Source: Chitinophagales bacterium (GTDB taxonomy: Bacteria > Bacteroidota > Bacteroidia > Chitinophagales > Chitinophagaceae). Taken from it: 64,000 nt of DNA. Shown here piece by piece: positions 43,126-51,363 of the stretch. How positions within the stretch are numbered: position 1 is the stretch's first letter; each line of letters begins with the position of its first letter. Made by a program: the position numbers and the translations under genes. Below the pieces are notes generated by a model. The model did not search any database, was not told where the DNA came from, and was given only the letters and a program-made list of their open reading frames with translations. Location: assembly GCA_026936105.1 (NCBI GenBank), contig JAIXKI010000002.1, positions 526,713 through 590,712 on the forward strand, given 5' to 3'.

Positions 43126-43261
43126 ACATTTATTAAAGATAGAATAACATTCAGTTCGTAAATAAATACATCATCAACTATAACAACTTTGGATTCAGAA
43201 GTGACGAGATGAGATCAAAAAACTAAATAAAGGCAGGAAAACAGGACTGAACAACTCTTAA

Positions 43262-43292
43262 AAAGTAAAAAGGTCAGTCTTTCGACTGACCC
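43262..43292 (-). terminator. Orphan minus-strand intrinsic terminator
   Basis: GGTCAGTC (43273-43280) and GACTGACC (43285-43292) form a perfect 8-bp stem with loop TTTC. On the minus strand the stem is followed by a T-rich tract (TTTTTACTTTTT). The only minus-strand gene downstream is radA, and no annotated gene feeds into it from the right for over 1 kb, which points to an unannotated short RNA. Confidence 0.65.
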
Positions 43293-43600
43293 CTTACTTA
43301 CTAACCCATTAAATTCTAGCACTAAGTTACAAATCTGAGCCACATTACAAAATAAATTTTTGCTTCTGTTGATAACTTTTAGTGGAATTAATTCATGTAA
43401 ATTTCGGCTTAAATGTATTAGTAAGTATCTGATTATCCAATATTATAATTTAATTATTTAAGATTGACCTCATAGCATTTTAAAAATTCTGAATTTAAAA
43501 TCCTTTAAAAATCACTATGACAAAAAGACCGGGAAAACAGTAAAAAATAAATGGTAACAGATTTGTAAGTAATTGAAAATAACACAAATAATAATTAATA
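43293..43600. other. Gene-free, AT-rich stretch with shared 15-mer
   Basis: No convincing ORF. Contains the minus-strand 15-mer ATGGGTTAGTAAGTA (43310-43296) directly before the orphan terminator, the same arrangement as at 17059-17091 on the plus strand. The rest is strongly AT-rich (notably 43430-43600) and probably holds promoters for radA (minus) and the YugP-like gene (plus). Confidence 0.4.
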
Positions 43601-43645
43601 ATGACACCTTCAATTTTAGTGGTACGCTAATTTTATTGAATCAGC

Positions 43646-44287
43646 ATGTTAGTTTCAATGGTGCTGAAAGGCAAGTTTCAATCCTATGCGAAGATCCCTT
43701 TGGCTGCCGGGCTGACAGGAAAGGAAGTAGCAGAAAAAATGCTCCGGGAAAATGGCATTTTTGACGTCAGGGTCATATCAGCTGATGGTTTTTTGTCCGA
43801 CCATTATAATCCTGCAAATAAAACGGTGAATCTTAGCCCGGACGTATATAACGGGAACAGCATTGCTTCGGCTGCGGTAGCTGCACATGAATGTGGACAC
43901 GCAGTACAACATGCCACTGCATACAGTTGGCTGAAGATGCGTAGCAGGCTGGTGCCAGTAGTACAGTTCAGCGCCGGCATCGTGCAATGGATATTATTAT
44001 TGGGTGTAATCATGATCAACACATTCCCTCAGTTATTGCTGGCAGGCATCATCCTGTTTGGTCTTACTGCTTTGTTCAGCGTGATAACACTCCCCGTTGA
44101 AATAGATGCAAGCCGCAGAGCATTGGCATGGTTGACCAGAACTAATGTGACCAATCCACAGGAATATCCGAAAGCAAAAGACGCTTTGAAATGGGCCGCT
44201 ACCACCTATGTGGTAGCAGCATTAGCCACTATTGCAACTTTGGTACAATACATTCTGATCTATGCGAACGGGAGAAACCGCAGTTAA
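43646..44287 (+). CDS. Zinc metallopeptidase, YugP family, short N-terminus
   Basis: A 213-residue membrane protease. The zinc motif is HECGHAVQH (about residues 92-100), preceded by GFLSDHYNPANKTVNLSPDV and followed by two or three membrane helices (about 115-150 and 190-208). Relatives start with about 15-20 extra residues forming a first membrane helix. Here a TGA at 43637 lies just before the ATG. A hydrophobic GTLILL is encoded in another frame at 43621-43638, and ISMLVSMVLKGKF follows in this one, so the N-terminal helix may have been lost by small indels. Function otherwise appears intact. Confidence 0.8.
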   Translation: MLVSMVLKGKFQSYAKIPLAAGLTGKEVAEKMLRENGIFDVRVISADGFLSDHYNPANKTVNLSPDVYNGNSIASAAVAAHECGHAVQHATAYSWLKMRSRLVPVVQFSAGIVQWILLLGVIMINTFPQLLLAGIILFGLTALFSVITLPVEIDASRRALAWLTRTNVTNPQEYPKAKDALKWAATTYVVAALATIATLVQYILIYANGRNRS

Positions 44288-44320
44288 GGGTAAAAAGAAA
44301 TAATTATAGGATACCTTCTG

Positions 44321-45874
44321 TTATAATTTTATTTCTTCATCCTGCGGGTCAAAGAATTTGTATTCGGTCAGATGATAGCTGGTATCCTGCTCCAGTTTAA
44401 TCTTTTGTTTTAATTTCTTTCTCCATTTGCTGATCATGGACGACCAGGGCCAGCCTTTGGTGAGATAGGCATACATGATGGGATGCACCACCAGTTTCAG
44501 ATTATTATGCTTGTGTGTGATGACGTAGCTCAGGTTCTTTTCGATCTCGTCTTCCAGCACCAGGGTAGAAGATATCTTTCCGGTTCCATTGCAGGTAGGA
44601 CATACTTCCTGGGTGTTTATGTTGACCTCAGGCTTCATGCGTTGCCTTGTTATCTGCATCAACCCGAATTTGGAAATGGGCAATACGGCATGTTTGGCTC
44701 TGTCCACCGCCATGAATTCATCCATCTTTTCCATCAACTTCCTTTTGTTCTCAGGAAATTTCATATCAATGAAATCCACAACAATGATCCCGCCCAGGTC
44801 TCTCAGCCTTAACTGGCGTGCAATCTCATCGGCAGCTTCCAGGTTTGTTTCCAGGGCATTTTGTTCCTGGTTATTTCCAACACTTTTATAACCGCTGTTT
44901 ACGTCGATCACGTGCAATGCTTCGGTATGCTCAATAATGACATAAGCGCCACTGTTCAGGTTCACTGTTTTCCCGAAGGATGATTTCACCTGCTTGGTGA
45001 TGCCAAATGCATCAAATATGGGTGAGCCGTTATGATAGAACGAAACTATATCAGCCTTGTCAGGTGCAATACGCTGGATATAAGTTTTTGTATCCGTAAA
45101 AATATTCCGGTCATTGACAACGATCTTATTGAAATCTTCATTCAGAAGATCCCGCAGGATACTGGTGGTTTTTGTCTGCTCGCTTAAGATCTTGGAAGGA
45201 GCTGAGGCGCCTTTCAGATTTTTTTGGATCATGCCCCACATTTCTACCAATGAAGAAAGATCTTCATGTAATTCGGCTGTTTTCTTTCCTTCAGCGGCTG
45301 TGCGTACGATCACACCGAAATTTTTTGGTTTGATCGCTTCGATGATACGTTGCAGTCTTTTTCTTTCTTCTGCTGAATGAATTTTTCTGGAAACGGCAAC
45401 TATGTCATTGAAAGGTGTGATCACAACAAATCTCCCGGGAAGAGAGATCTCACAACTCAATCGTGGCCCTTTGGCTGCTATCGGTTCTTTTAATATCTGT
45501 ACAAGGATATTGGGTTTGCCGCCCAATACTTCATTGATCTTTCCTGTTTTTACGATCTCCGGTTCAATGGTGAAACTGCTGAAATCAATCCCTTTCTCAC
45601 TTTTATCATTGATGCACATTGAAGTGAATTTCAGGAGGGACCTGGCATAAGGGCTCAGATCGGTATAATGGAGAAAAGCATCTTTTTCGAATCCCACATC
45701 AACAAAAGCGGCGTTTAATCCGGGAATAAGTTTCTTCACTTTGCCCAGGTAAAGATCCCCGACAGCAAAACGGGCATCGCTTTTTTCGCTGTGAAGTTCC
45801 ACCAGTTTGCGATCTTCCAGTAACGCTATCTCAACACCCTGGGGAGCAGAATTAATAATAAGTTCTTTGTTCAT
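44321..45874 (-). CDS. rng: Ribonuclease G (RNase E/G family)
   Basis: A 517-residue endoribonuclease that processes rRNA and decays mRNA. The N-terminal S1 domain (about 40-130) is followed by the 5'-sensor region and the DNase I-like catalytic domain with metal Asp residues in HVIDVNSGYKSV and VVDFIDMKFPENKRKL. The Zn-link appears as CPTCNGTGKI near residue 415. There is no long C-terminal scaffold, so it is RNase G and not RNase E. The rng gene lies downstream of HU, a TPR protein and the tiny COX24-like gene on the same strand, a common Bacteroidota order. Confidence 0.94.
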   Translation of the reverse strand: MNKELIINSAPQGVEIALLEDRKLVELHSEKSDARFAVGDLYLGKVKKLIPGLNAAFVDVGFEKDAFLHYTDLSPYARSLLKFTSMCINDKSEKGIDFSSFTIEPEIVKTGKINEVLGGKPNILVQILKEPIAAKGPRLSCEISLPGRFVVITPFNDIVAVSRKIHSAEERKRLQRIIEAIKPKNFGVIVRTAAEGKKTAELHEDLSSLVEMWGMIQKNLKGASAPSKILSEQTKTTSILRDLLNEDFNKIVVNDRNIFTDTKTYIQRIAPDKADIVSFYHNGSPIFDAFGITKQVKSSFGKTVNLNSGAYVIIEHTEALHVIDVNSGYKSVGNNQEQNALETNLEAADEIARQLRLRDLGGIIVVDFIDMKFPENKRKLMEKMDEFMAVDRAKHAVLPISKFGLMQITRQRMKPEVNINTQEVCPTCNGTGKISSTLVLEDEIEKNLSYVITHKHNNLKLVVHPIMYAYLTKGWPWSSMISKWRKKLKQKIKLEQDTSYHLTEYKFFDPQDEEIKL

Positions 45875-46023
45875 TACTGCTTACTACATAGATGGTCTGC
45901 CTTTTTTCACTAATCGCCGGTTAGCAGGACCCGTACTTATTGCGGAATAAAAACCTGTAAGATTTAATGCAGCAAATTGGGGAAGGATGCAAATTCATAC
46001 GGCAAACAACCGGTCAACTGAAA

Positions 46024-46046
46024 TCCGTCCGGTCTGTGCGGACGGA
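46024..46046 (-). terminator. Hairpin after the COX24-like gene
   Basis: TCCGTCCG (46024-46031) and CGGACGGA (46039-46046) form a perfect 8-bp stem with a 7-nt loop, 22 bp past the stop of the 31-residue gene on the minus strand. No good T-run follows, so it could be an RNA stability element as well as a terminator. Confidence 0.4.
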
Positions 46047-46068
46047 CCCATCGTTTCGAAAAGATTTT

Positions 46069-46164
46069 TTATTTGTTCCTTTTCTTATGACGGTTTTTTC
46101 TCAGTCTTTTTTTGCGCTTGTGCGTCGCTATTTTATGACGCTTTCTTTTTTTACCACAAGGCAT
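46069..46164 (-). CDS. AURKAIP1/COX24 domain tiny basic protein
   Basis: A 31-residue, extremely basic product: MPCGKKRKRHKIATHKRKKR followed by LRKNRHKKRNK. This is the Bacteroidota version of the short AURKAIP1/COX24 domain, which in mitochondria is ribosomal protein mS38. By analogy it is probably a ribosome-associated protein that threads into rRNA; that role is inference. It lies between rng and a TPR gene, in the position seen in related genomes. It is easily missed because of its size. The ATG at 46164 gives the conserved N-terminus. Confidence 0.85.
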   Translation of the reverse strand: MPCGKKRKRHKIATHKRKKRLRKNRHKKRNK

Positions 46165-46246
46165 ACTCAAATAATTTTTTAAAATGTTTCTGAATAAATA
46201 AGGTTATTAGTTTCTTTTATAGTATCTGCATCTTTTCGGGATGCTA

Positions 46247-47101
46247 CTATTTCTTTTTTCTCAGTTCTTCGATCCTGTTTTCCACTTCCGATCTTATATC
46301 CTGCCGGTTTATATATTTCAAACTCTTCTGGTACCATTCCGAGGCGTTCTTATTATCATTCATTCTCTCATAGGTATCTGCAAGTAACATAATCGCTTCA
46401 AGGTTTTCAGGTTGCGCCCGGTTGACCGCTTCTAAACGATTGATTGCCTTGTCATATTGTCCGGACATCAATGATCCTTTTGCCATTGTTATCAGGGCAT
46501 AGGTGTTTGTACTGTCTTTGTCCAGTACCGATTTGATCTTTACGATCCCTTCCATTGGATTTGTAAAAATGCCTCCAAAGAGGTAGCATGCTCCCAATCC
46601 AACGATGGTGGAATCGTTATCAGGGTTCAACTTCAAAGATCTTTCAAACAGGTCCTTTGCCTGAAGAGCCTCCCATTTTCTTTTTGTGGAGTTACTCTCG
46701 TTTTCGAGGCTCCTTAAAAACAAACGGGCTGCAAAGTTGAGGCTTTTTTCGGAATTTTCCAATCTGGCTCCTTCTGCTATATACCAGGCGTATGGTTCGA
46801 AAGCGGCAGCCGAATCAGCCCAAAAACGGGCAAGTTCCTGATATACTTTAAGTTGCTGGTCTTTGACATCTCCTCTTGAAATAGAATGTTCCAGGGTGTT
46901 GATGCGTACCATTTGTTCCGGGGTAAGTCTTTTTTTAGCTGCTTCCAGAATACTATCGGTAGATATGGTTGAAGAAACTTCAGATCCTTCGGGAGGAGTA
47001 ACGGGCTTGTTGCTGCGGGCGGGAGCAAATCTGCCCCATAAAAAAATAATGAGTACCAATCCGATTCCTGTAATGAACGTGATCCACTGTGGCTTTTTCA
47101 C
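46247..47101 (-). CDS. TPR-repeat membrane protein
   Basis: A 284-residue protein with one N-terminal transmembrane segment (about residues 7-25, WITFITGIGLVLIIFLWG), a Pro/Ser-rich linker and about four to five tetratricopeptide repeats (for example LFERSLKLNPDNDSTIVGLG, then AINRLEAVNRAQPENLEAIM). The soluble part is probably periplasmic and used for protein-protein contact. The start is GTG at 47101, since no ATG lies nearby. It is located between the HU gene and the COX24-like gene, all leftward, and likely shares their operon. Partners unknown. Confidence 0.85.
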   Translation of the reverse strand: MKKPQWITFITGIGLVLIIFLWGRFAPARSNKPVTPPEGSEVSSTISTDSILEAAKKRLTPEQMVRINTLEHSISRGDVKDQQLKVYQELARFWADSAAAFEPYAWYIAEGARLENSEKSLNFAARLFLRSLENESNSTKRKWEALQAKDLFERSLKLNPDNDSTIVGLGACYLFGGIFTNPMEGIVKIKSVLDKDSTNTYALITMAKGSLMSGQYDKAINRLEAVNRAQPENLEAIMLLADTYERMNDNKNASEWYQKSLKYINRQDIRSEVENRIEELRKKK

Positions 47102-47180
47102 TAAAAAGAAATTTTCGGGCGAAATTACCTAAACCAATATTAATATAGCGGAAAAACGAATGAATCTTTGATCCCGGATA

Positions 47181-47498
47181 TCAAAGATCTTCACCCGGGC
47201 CGGTATCAGGTTTGGGCTCTTTTAGCTTTTTTACTTCGGCCACAAACTCTTTGGCAGGCTTAAATGCAGGTATATAGTGCTCAGGAATATGCACTGCAAT
47301 ATTCTTTTTTATATTACGGCCTATCTTGGCGGCTCTCTTTTTAGTAATGAAACTACCAAAGCCCCGGATGTAAATGTTCTCGCCGCCGGCAAGGGTATCT
47401 TTTACTTCTTTGAACATGGTTTCGAGGGTTACCAAAACGTCAACCTTGGGTATCCCTGTCTTTTCGGAAATCTGGTTAACCAGGTCGGCCTTTCTCAT
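47181..47498 (-). CDS. HU/IHF family DNA-binding protein
   Basis: A 105-residue nucleoid protein. It has the full HU fold: MRKADLVNQISEKTGIPKVD at the N-terminus, then the strand block IYIRGFGSFITKKRAAKIGR and the DNA-inserting arm AVHIPEHYIPAFKPAKEF. The C-terminal tail (KEPKPDTGPGEDL) is acidic and longer than in E. coli HU. HU next to rng is a recurrent Bacteroidota arrangement. It is divergent from mutY with a 149-bp gap containing TAATTTTG on the minus strand, a possible -7 element. Confidence 0.93.
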   Translation of the reverse strand: MRKADLVNQISEKTGIPKVDVLVTLETMFKEVKDTLAGGENIYIRGFGSFITKKRAAKIGRNIKKNIAVHIPEHYIPAFKPAKEFVAEVKKLKEPKPDTGPGEDL

Positions 47499-47647
47499 TT
47501 TTTCTGGATTTTTGATGGTTTATAGTGCCAATTTACTACAAAATTATATGATTGTCAAAGGGATAGGCATAAATATTTTTTCAACAGATGTGATCAGACG
47601 CCCAAAATGCAGGATATTTAGCTCCCGGAATTTTAAAAAATGAGGTA

Positions 47648-48718
47648 ATGGCCAGGTTCAGGAAAGATAATTTATGGTTCCAAAAGCTATTGTTGAAGTG
47701 GAATAAGGAAAAGAATAAACGGAAAATGCCCTGGAAAGGAGAGAAGGATCCTTATAAGATCTGGTTGAGCGAGATTATTCTCCAGCAAACAAGGGTCAGT
47801 CAGGGATTGGAATATTATAACAAATTCATTGCTGCTTTTCCTGATGTTCATCAGCTTGCAAGATCGAAAGATGAAAAGATTTTTAAAATGTGGGAAGGGT
47901 TGGGCTATTATAACAGATGTAAGAATCTGTTGGTAGCTGCACGGTATATTTCAAAAGATCTCGATGGAAAATTTCCTCAAACTTTTGAAGAGATAAGATC
48001 ATTAAAAGGAGTGGGCATGTACACGGCATCTGCCATTGCTTCATTTGCTTTTGATCAGCCGTATGCCGTGGTGGATGGAAATGTGATCAGAGTCCTTTCA
48101 AGGGTATTTGGAATTAAGGAGCCTCTTAATTCAACAACGGGAAAAAAGAAATTTACCCGTTTGTCACAGGAATTACTTTCAAAAAAACAACCGGGTATCT
48201 ATAATCAGGCTATCATGGATTTTGGTGCGGTTATTTGTAAGCCTGCAGCGCCGCTTTGTTCTGTATGTCCGTTCAATAAAAAATGCTTTGCATTGCAACA
48301 TGATCAGGTGAGCCGTTTTCCTGTTAATGAGAAAAAGATCAGCATCAGACATCGCCGGTTCAATTATTTTATTATAGAGTACAAAGAGAAGATTGCAATC
48401 CGCCAGCGAAAAGGGAAAGATATCTGGCAATATTTATTTGAATTTCCTCTTGTTGAAACTGCAAAACAGATGGACATTAAAAAGATCATACTGCTTGCTG
48501 AAAAAAATAAGATGCTGAAGAAAGGGATGTATCATCTTATTTCTTTTTCTCCGCTATATAAACAAAGACTATCTCACCAGCTGATCGAAGGACGGTTTAT
48601 CAGGATCCGTTTGAAAAAGAAACCCGGGGAAAAGAAGGATTGGTTATGGACAGATGCCGGGAAACTTAAAGACTATGCCTTTCCTGTTTTTATCAATCAA
48701 TACCTTAAAAAAGAATGA
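47648..48718 (+). CDS. mutY: A/G-specific adenine glycosylase MutY
   Basis: Removes adenine mispaired with 8-oxoguanine. The 356-residue protein contains the helix-hairpin-helix LKGVGMYTASAIASFAF, the catalytic Asp in VVDGNVIRVLSR, and an iron-sulfur site with spacing C-x6-C-x2-C-x5-C (CKPAAPLCSVCPFNKKC). The C-terminal NUDIX-like 8-oxoG recognition domain follows (FNYFIIEYKEKIAIRQRKGK). All key residues are present. It leads the rightward set mutY-ssb-gldE-gldD, an order conserved in many Bacteroidota. Confidence 0.95.
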   Translation: MARFRKDNLWFQKLLLKWNKEKNKRKMPWKGEKDPYKIWLSEIILQQTRVSQGLEYYNKFIAAFPDVHQLARSKDEKIFKMWEGLGYYNRCKNLLVAARYISKDLDGKFPQTFEEIRSLKGVGMYTASAIASFAFDQPYAVVDGNVIRVLSRVFGIKEPLNSTTGKKKFTRLSQELLSKKQPGIYNQAIMDFGAVICKPAAPLCSVCPFNKKCFALQHDQVSRFPVNEKKISIRHRRFNYFIIEYKEKIAIRQRKGKDIWQYLFEFPLVETAKQMDIKKIILLAEKNKMLKKGMYHLISFSPLYKQRLSHQLIEGRFIRIRLKKKPGEKKDWLWTDAGKLKDYAFPVFINQYLKKE

Positions 48719-48845
48719 GTTCAGGGGGAACTTGTTTTAATTACCTGTTAATCAGCATTGAAAAATTTTTATAGTCCGCATAAAAAAATCTAATTTTAGA
48801 GAGCATTTATTGAAGGGAAGAATTTTTAACGAAAAAGGAAAGTAT

Positions 48846-49280
48846 ATGAGAGGGGTAAACCGAGTAATGCTCATCGGGAACCTGGGTAAAGATCCCGAAG
48901 TACAAACGCTGGAAGGAAATATTGCGGTGGCAAAGTTTCCTTTAGCTACAACAGAAACTTTTAAAGACAGGTCAGGGAAACTGATCTCACAAACAGAATG
49001 GCATACTGTGGTTCTATGGCGAGGATTGGCAGAGCTGGCGCAAAAGTATCTTCATAAAAGCAGTCTTGTTTATATAGAGGGTCGCTTAAGAACCCGAAGT
49101 TGGGAAGATAAGGAAGGCAATAGAAAATTTGCCACGGAAGTGGTGGGCGACAATCTGATCATGCTGGACAAACGTGCTGATAGCAGTAATGCGGGAGCTT
49201 CCGGCGATATCAACCTGGAGGGTATGGGCGGCCAGGATACTTCTTCCATGGGAGATCCTTCCGAAAATCTTCCATTCTAA
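48846..49280 (+). CDS. ssb: Single-stranded DNA-binding protein
   Basis: A 144-residue SSB. The OB fold spans about residues 1-110 (MRGVNRVMLIGNLGKDPEVQ, then TEWHTVVLWRGLAELAQKYL and YIEGRLRTRSWEDKEG). A short Gly/Ser-rich tail ends in the acidic tip DPSENLPF, used to bind partner proteins. ATG 48846 is chosen because the family starts at MxxVNRV; the frame is open to 48810. Located between mutY and gldE. Confidence 0.95.
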   Translation: MRGVNRVMLIGNLGKDPEVQTLEGNIAVAKFPLATTETFKDRSGKLISQTEWHTVVLWRGLAELAQKYLHKSSLVYIEGRLRTRSWEDKEGNRKFATEVVGDNLIMLDKRADSSNAGASGDINLEGMGGQDTSSMGDPSENLPF

Positions 49281-49296
49281 ATATTACTTTTGCATT

Positions 49297-49340
49297 AATA
49301 ACTAAGGCTTGTTTTTAATGTCGCCTTAGTTATTTGTTTG
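49297..49340 (+). terminator. Intrinsic terminator between ssb and gldE
   Basis: AATAACTAAGGC (49297-49308) pairs with GCCTTAGTTATT (49323-49334), loop 14 nt, followed by TGTTTG. A TACTTTTG box (49284-49291) just before it could be a promoter for gldE, in which case the hairpin would sit at the very start of the gldE leader. Confidence 0.75.
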
Positions 49341-49377
49341 CTCACAGCCATAAATCAATCATTCAAAATATCCTGAC

Positions 49378-50718
49378 TTGGAAGATCATTTGCTAATTTT
49401 TTTACTGCAACATAAGCTCTCCTGTGTCTTCCTGGCTGCTAATCCGCAGACCCCCGCTTTCCTGATTGTATTATTGCTGATATTGCTGATCATAACATTT
49501 ACCATTTCAGGCGCTGAAGTGGCTTTGTTCTCACTGAACAACAAAGATGTGAATATGCTGAAGACCAAACAGCATGATGCAGCACGCCGAATCATCCGCT
49601 TGCTGGAAGAGCCACAGGAAGTATATGCTTCACTGCTGATCGGGAGTACGTTTATTAATATTTGCATCATCGTTCTTTCCAATTACCTTATTGATCAGTA
49701 TGATTTTTTGCCGGTGGGGAATGATCTTATCCCGATACTTTTCAAAGTAGTGGTTATCGGTTTTGTGCTCATTTTTTTCGGGGAGATATTTCCTAAGATC
49801 TGGGCTACACAAAACAATCTCCGTTTTGCCTATGGCTCATCCTTTGCCGTGGAATCGCTTCACCTTTTTCTGAGGAGATTCAGTGTGTGGACCGTTAAGC
49901 TTGCCAATAATATCGGGAAAAGACTGGGAGCGGATAAGTCGGAAGTGATGAATATCAAAGAACTGGATAAAGCAATAGATGCAGAAACAGGAGATGAAAC
50001 GACCCGGGAAGAAAAAAACATCATGCGGGGTATTGTCAAGTTTGCTCATATCACTGTAAGACAGATCATGCGAAGCAGGCTGGATATTAGCGGAGCAGAC
50101 TACAACTGGACTTTTGATGAACTGATTAAAAAAGTGGCAGAGTTTCATTATTCCCGTTTGCCTGTTTATAAAAGCGGGCCCGATGAAGTGGTGGGCATTA
50201 TCAATACCAAAGACCTGATTCCACATCTGAATGAGACCGCGGATTTTGACTGGCATTTGCTGATGCGCCAGCCTTATTTTGTACCTGAATCAAAACCCAT
50301 AGAAGACCTGCTGAAAGATTTTCAGACAAAACAGATACACTTTGCAGTGGTGGTGGATGAATTCGGAGGCACCAGCGGCATAGTGACCATGGAAGATATT
50401 CTGGAAGAAGTGATCGGCGAGATCGGCGATGAGTTCAATGAAGAAGAAGTGGTAAACCGAAAGTTAGATGACAATAACTATATTTTTGAAGGAAAGACCA
50501 TGCTTCATGATATGTGCAGGAAAATGGATCTGCCGATAGATACTTTCAATCAGGTAAGGGGAGACAGCGAATCCCTGGCGGGATTGATCCTTGAATTGGC
50601 GGGAGAATTTCCTGAAGTGAATGCTGTGATACCCTGCGGCGATTTTCAGTTCGCCGTTCTGGAAGCAGATAATAACCGTATCCGTAAAGTCAAAGTAACT
50701 ATTCAACCTCAAGTGTAA
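49378..50718 (+). CDS. gldE: Gliding motility-associated protein GldE (CNNM/CorC type)
   Basis: A 446-residue membrane protein: N-terminal CNNM domain with about four helices (30-175, including ISGAEVALFSLNN and GEIFPK), paired CBS domains (about 225-345, with VDEFGGTSGIVTMEDILEEV), and a C-terminal CorC/HlyC domain (355-440). GldE is related to magnesium or cobalt efflux proteins but is linked with gliding in flavobacteria and lies next to gldD here. The start is TTG 49378; the frame has no ATG or GTG upstream of it after a TAA. Confidence 0.88.
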   Translation: MEDHLLIFLLQHKLSCVFLAANPQTPAFLIVLLLILLIITFTISGAEVALFSLNNKDVNMLKTKQHDAARRIIRLLEEPQEVYASLLIGSTFINICIIVLSNYLIDQYDFLPVGNDLIPILFKVVVIGFVLIFFGEIFPKIWATQNNLRFAYGSSFAVESLHLFLRRFSVWTVKLANNIGKRLGADKSEVMNIKELDKAIDAETGDETTREEKNIMRGIVKFAHITVRQIMRSRLDISGADYNWTFDELIKKVAEFHYSRLPVYKSGPDEVVGIINTKDLIPHLNETADFDWHLLMRQPYFVPESKPIEDLLKDFQTKQIHFAVVVDEFGGTSGIVTMEDILEEVIGEIGDEFNEEEVVNRKLDDNNYIFEGKTMLHDMCRKMDLPIDTFNQVRGDSESLAGLILELAGEFPEVNAVIPCGDFQFAVLEADNNRIRKVKVTIQPQV

Positions 50719-50729
50719 ATTATATCATT

Positions 50730-51332
50730 TTGAAAAAACTGTTTTTTTTATTGATCGTTTTCGTAGCTGTTACCTTTATCCTGGTCTCCTGCAACAGCAA
50801 CTATACCGTCGGAAAAAAGAAAGGATATTTTAAAATTGATTTTCCCGAAAAAAAATATCAACTGTTCAATCAGCCCGGTTATCCGTACAGTTTTGAATAC
50901 CCCGTATATGCACGGATTATAAAAGACACAACTTTTTTTGAAGATAAACCCGAGAATCCCTGGTGGATCAATGTGGACATACCGCAATTCGCAGGGCGCA
51001 TTTATATCAGTTATAAAACGATCACTTCCAGAAACAAGCTGGATTCTTTGGTGGCCGATGCTTTCAAAATGGCTTACAAACAGCATGTCACCATTTCAAC
51101 AGGCATAACGGACAGTGTAATGAAAACACCCAACGGGATAGAAGGAATTTATTTTTCTCTTGCCGGTAATACAGCTACTGCCAACCAATTTTTCCTGACC
51201 GATTCCACCAAAAACTTTCTAAGAGGAGCTTTGTATTTTAATGCTACGCCCAATGCGGATTCACTGGGTATCGTGAATGATTTTTTAAAGCAGGATATCA
51301 AACACCTGATCAACACACTGAAGTGGAAATAG
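50730..51332 (+). CDS. gldD: Gliding motility lipoprotein GldD
   Basis: A 200-residue lipoprotein with signal peptide and lipobox LVSC (Cys21). The mature start NYTVGKKKGYFKIDFPEKKY is the GldD signature, followed by YPVYARI and PWWINVDIPQFAGRIYISYK. GldD is essential for gliding and chitin use in Flavobacterium johnsoniae, where it supports the SprA/GldJ machinery. It follows gldE by 11 bp and is probably co-translated. The start is TTG 50730, as in gldE. Confidence 0.9.
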   Translation: MKKLFFLLIVFVAVTFILVSCNSNYTVGKKKGYFKIDFPEKKYQLFNQPGYPYSFEYPVYARIIKDTTFFEDKPENPWWINVDIPQFAGRIYISYKTITSRNKLDSLVADAFKMAYKQHVTISTGITDSVMKTPNGIEGIYFSLAGNTATANQFFLTDSTKNFLRGALYFNATPNADSLGIVNDFLKQDIKHLINTLKWK

Positions 51333-51363
51333 AACGGTTGCAATTATCTTTTAATAGGTACCG

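Noticed and set aside
43573-43764. A 63-residue plus-strand ORF overlapping the YugP gene start.
   Set aside because: It is mostly a shadow frame of the peptidase; only its GTLILL stretch is of interest, as a possible relic of the missing helix.
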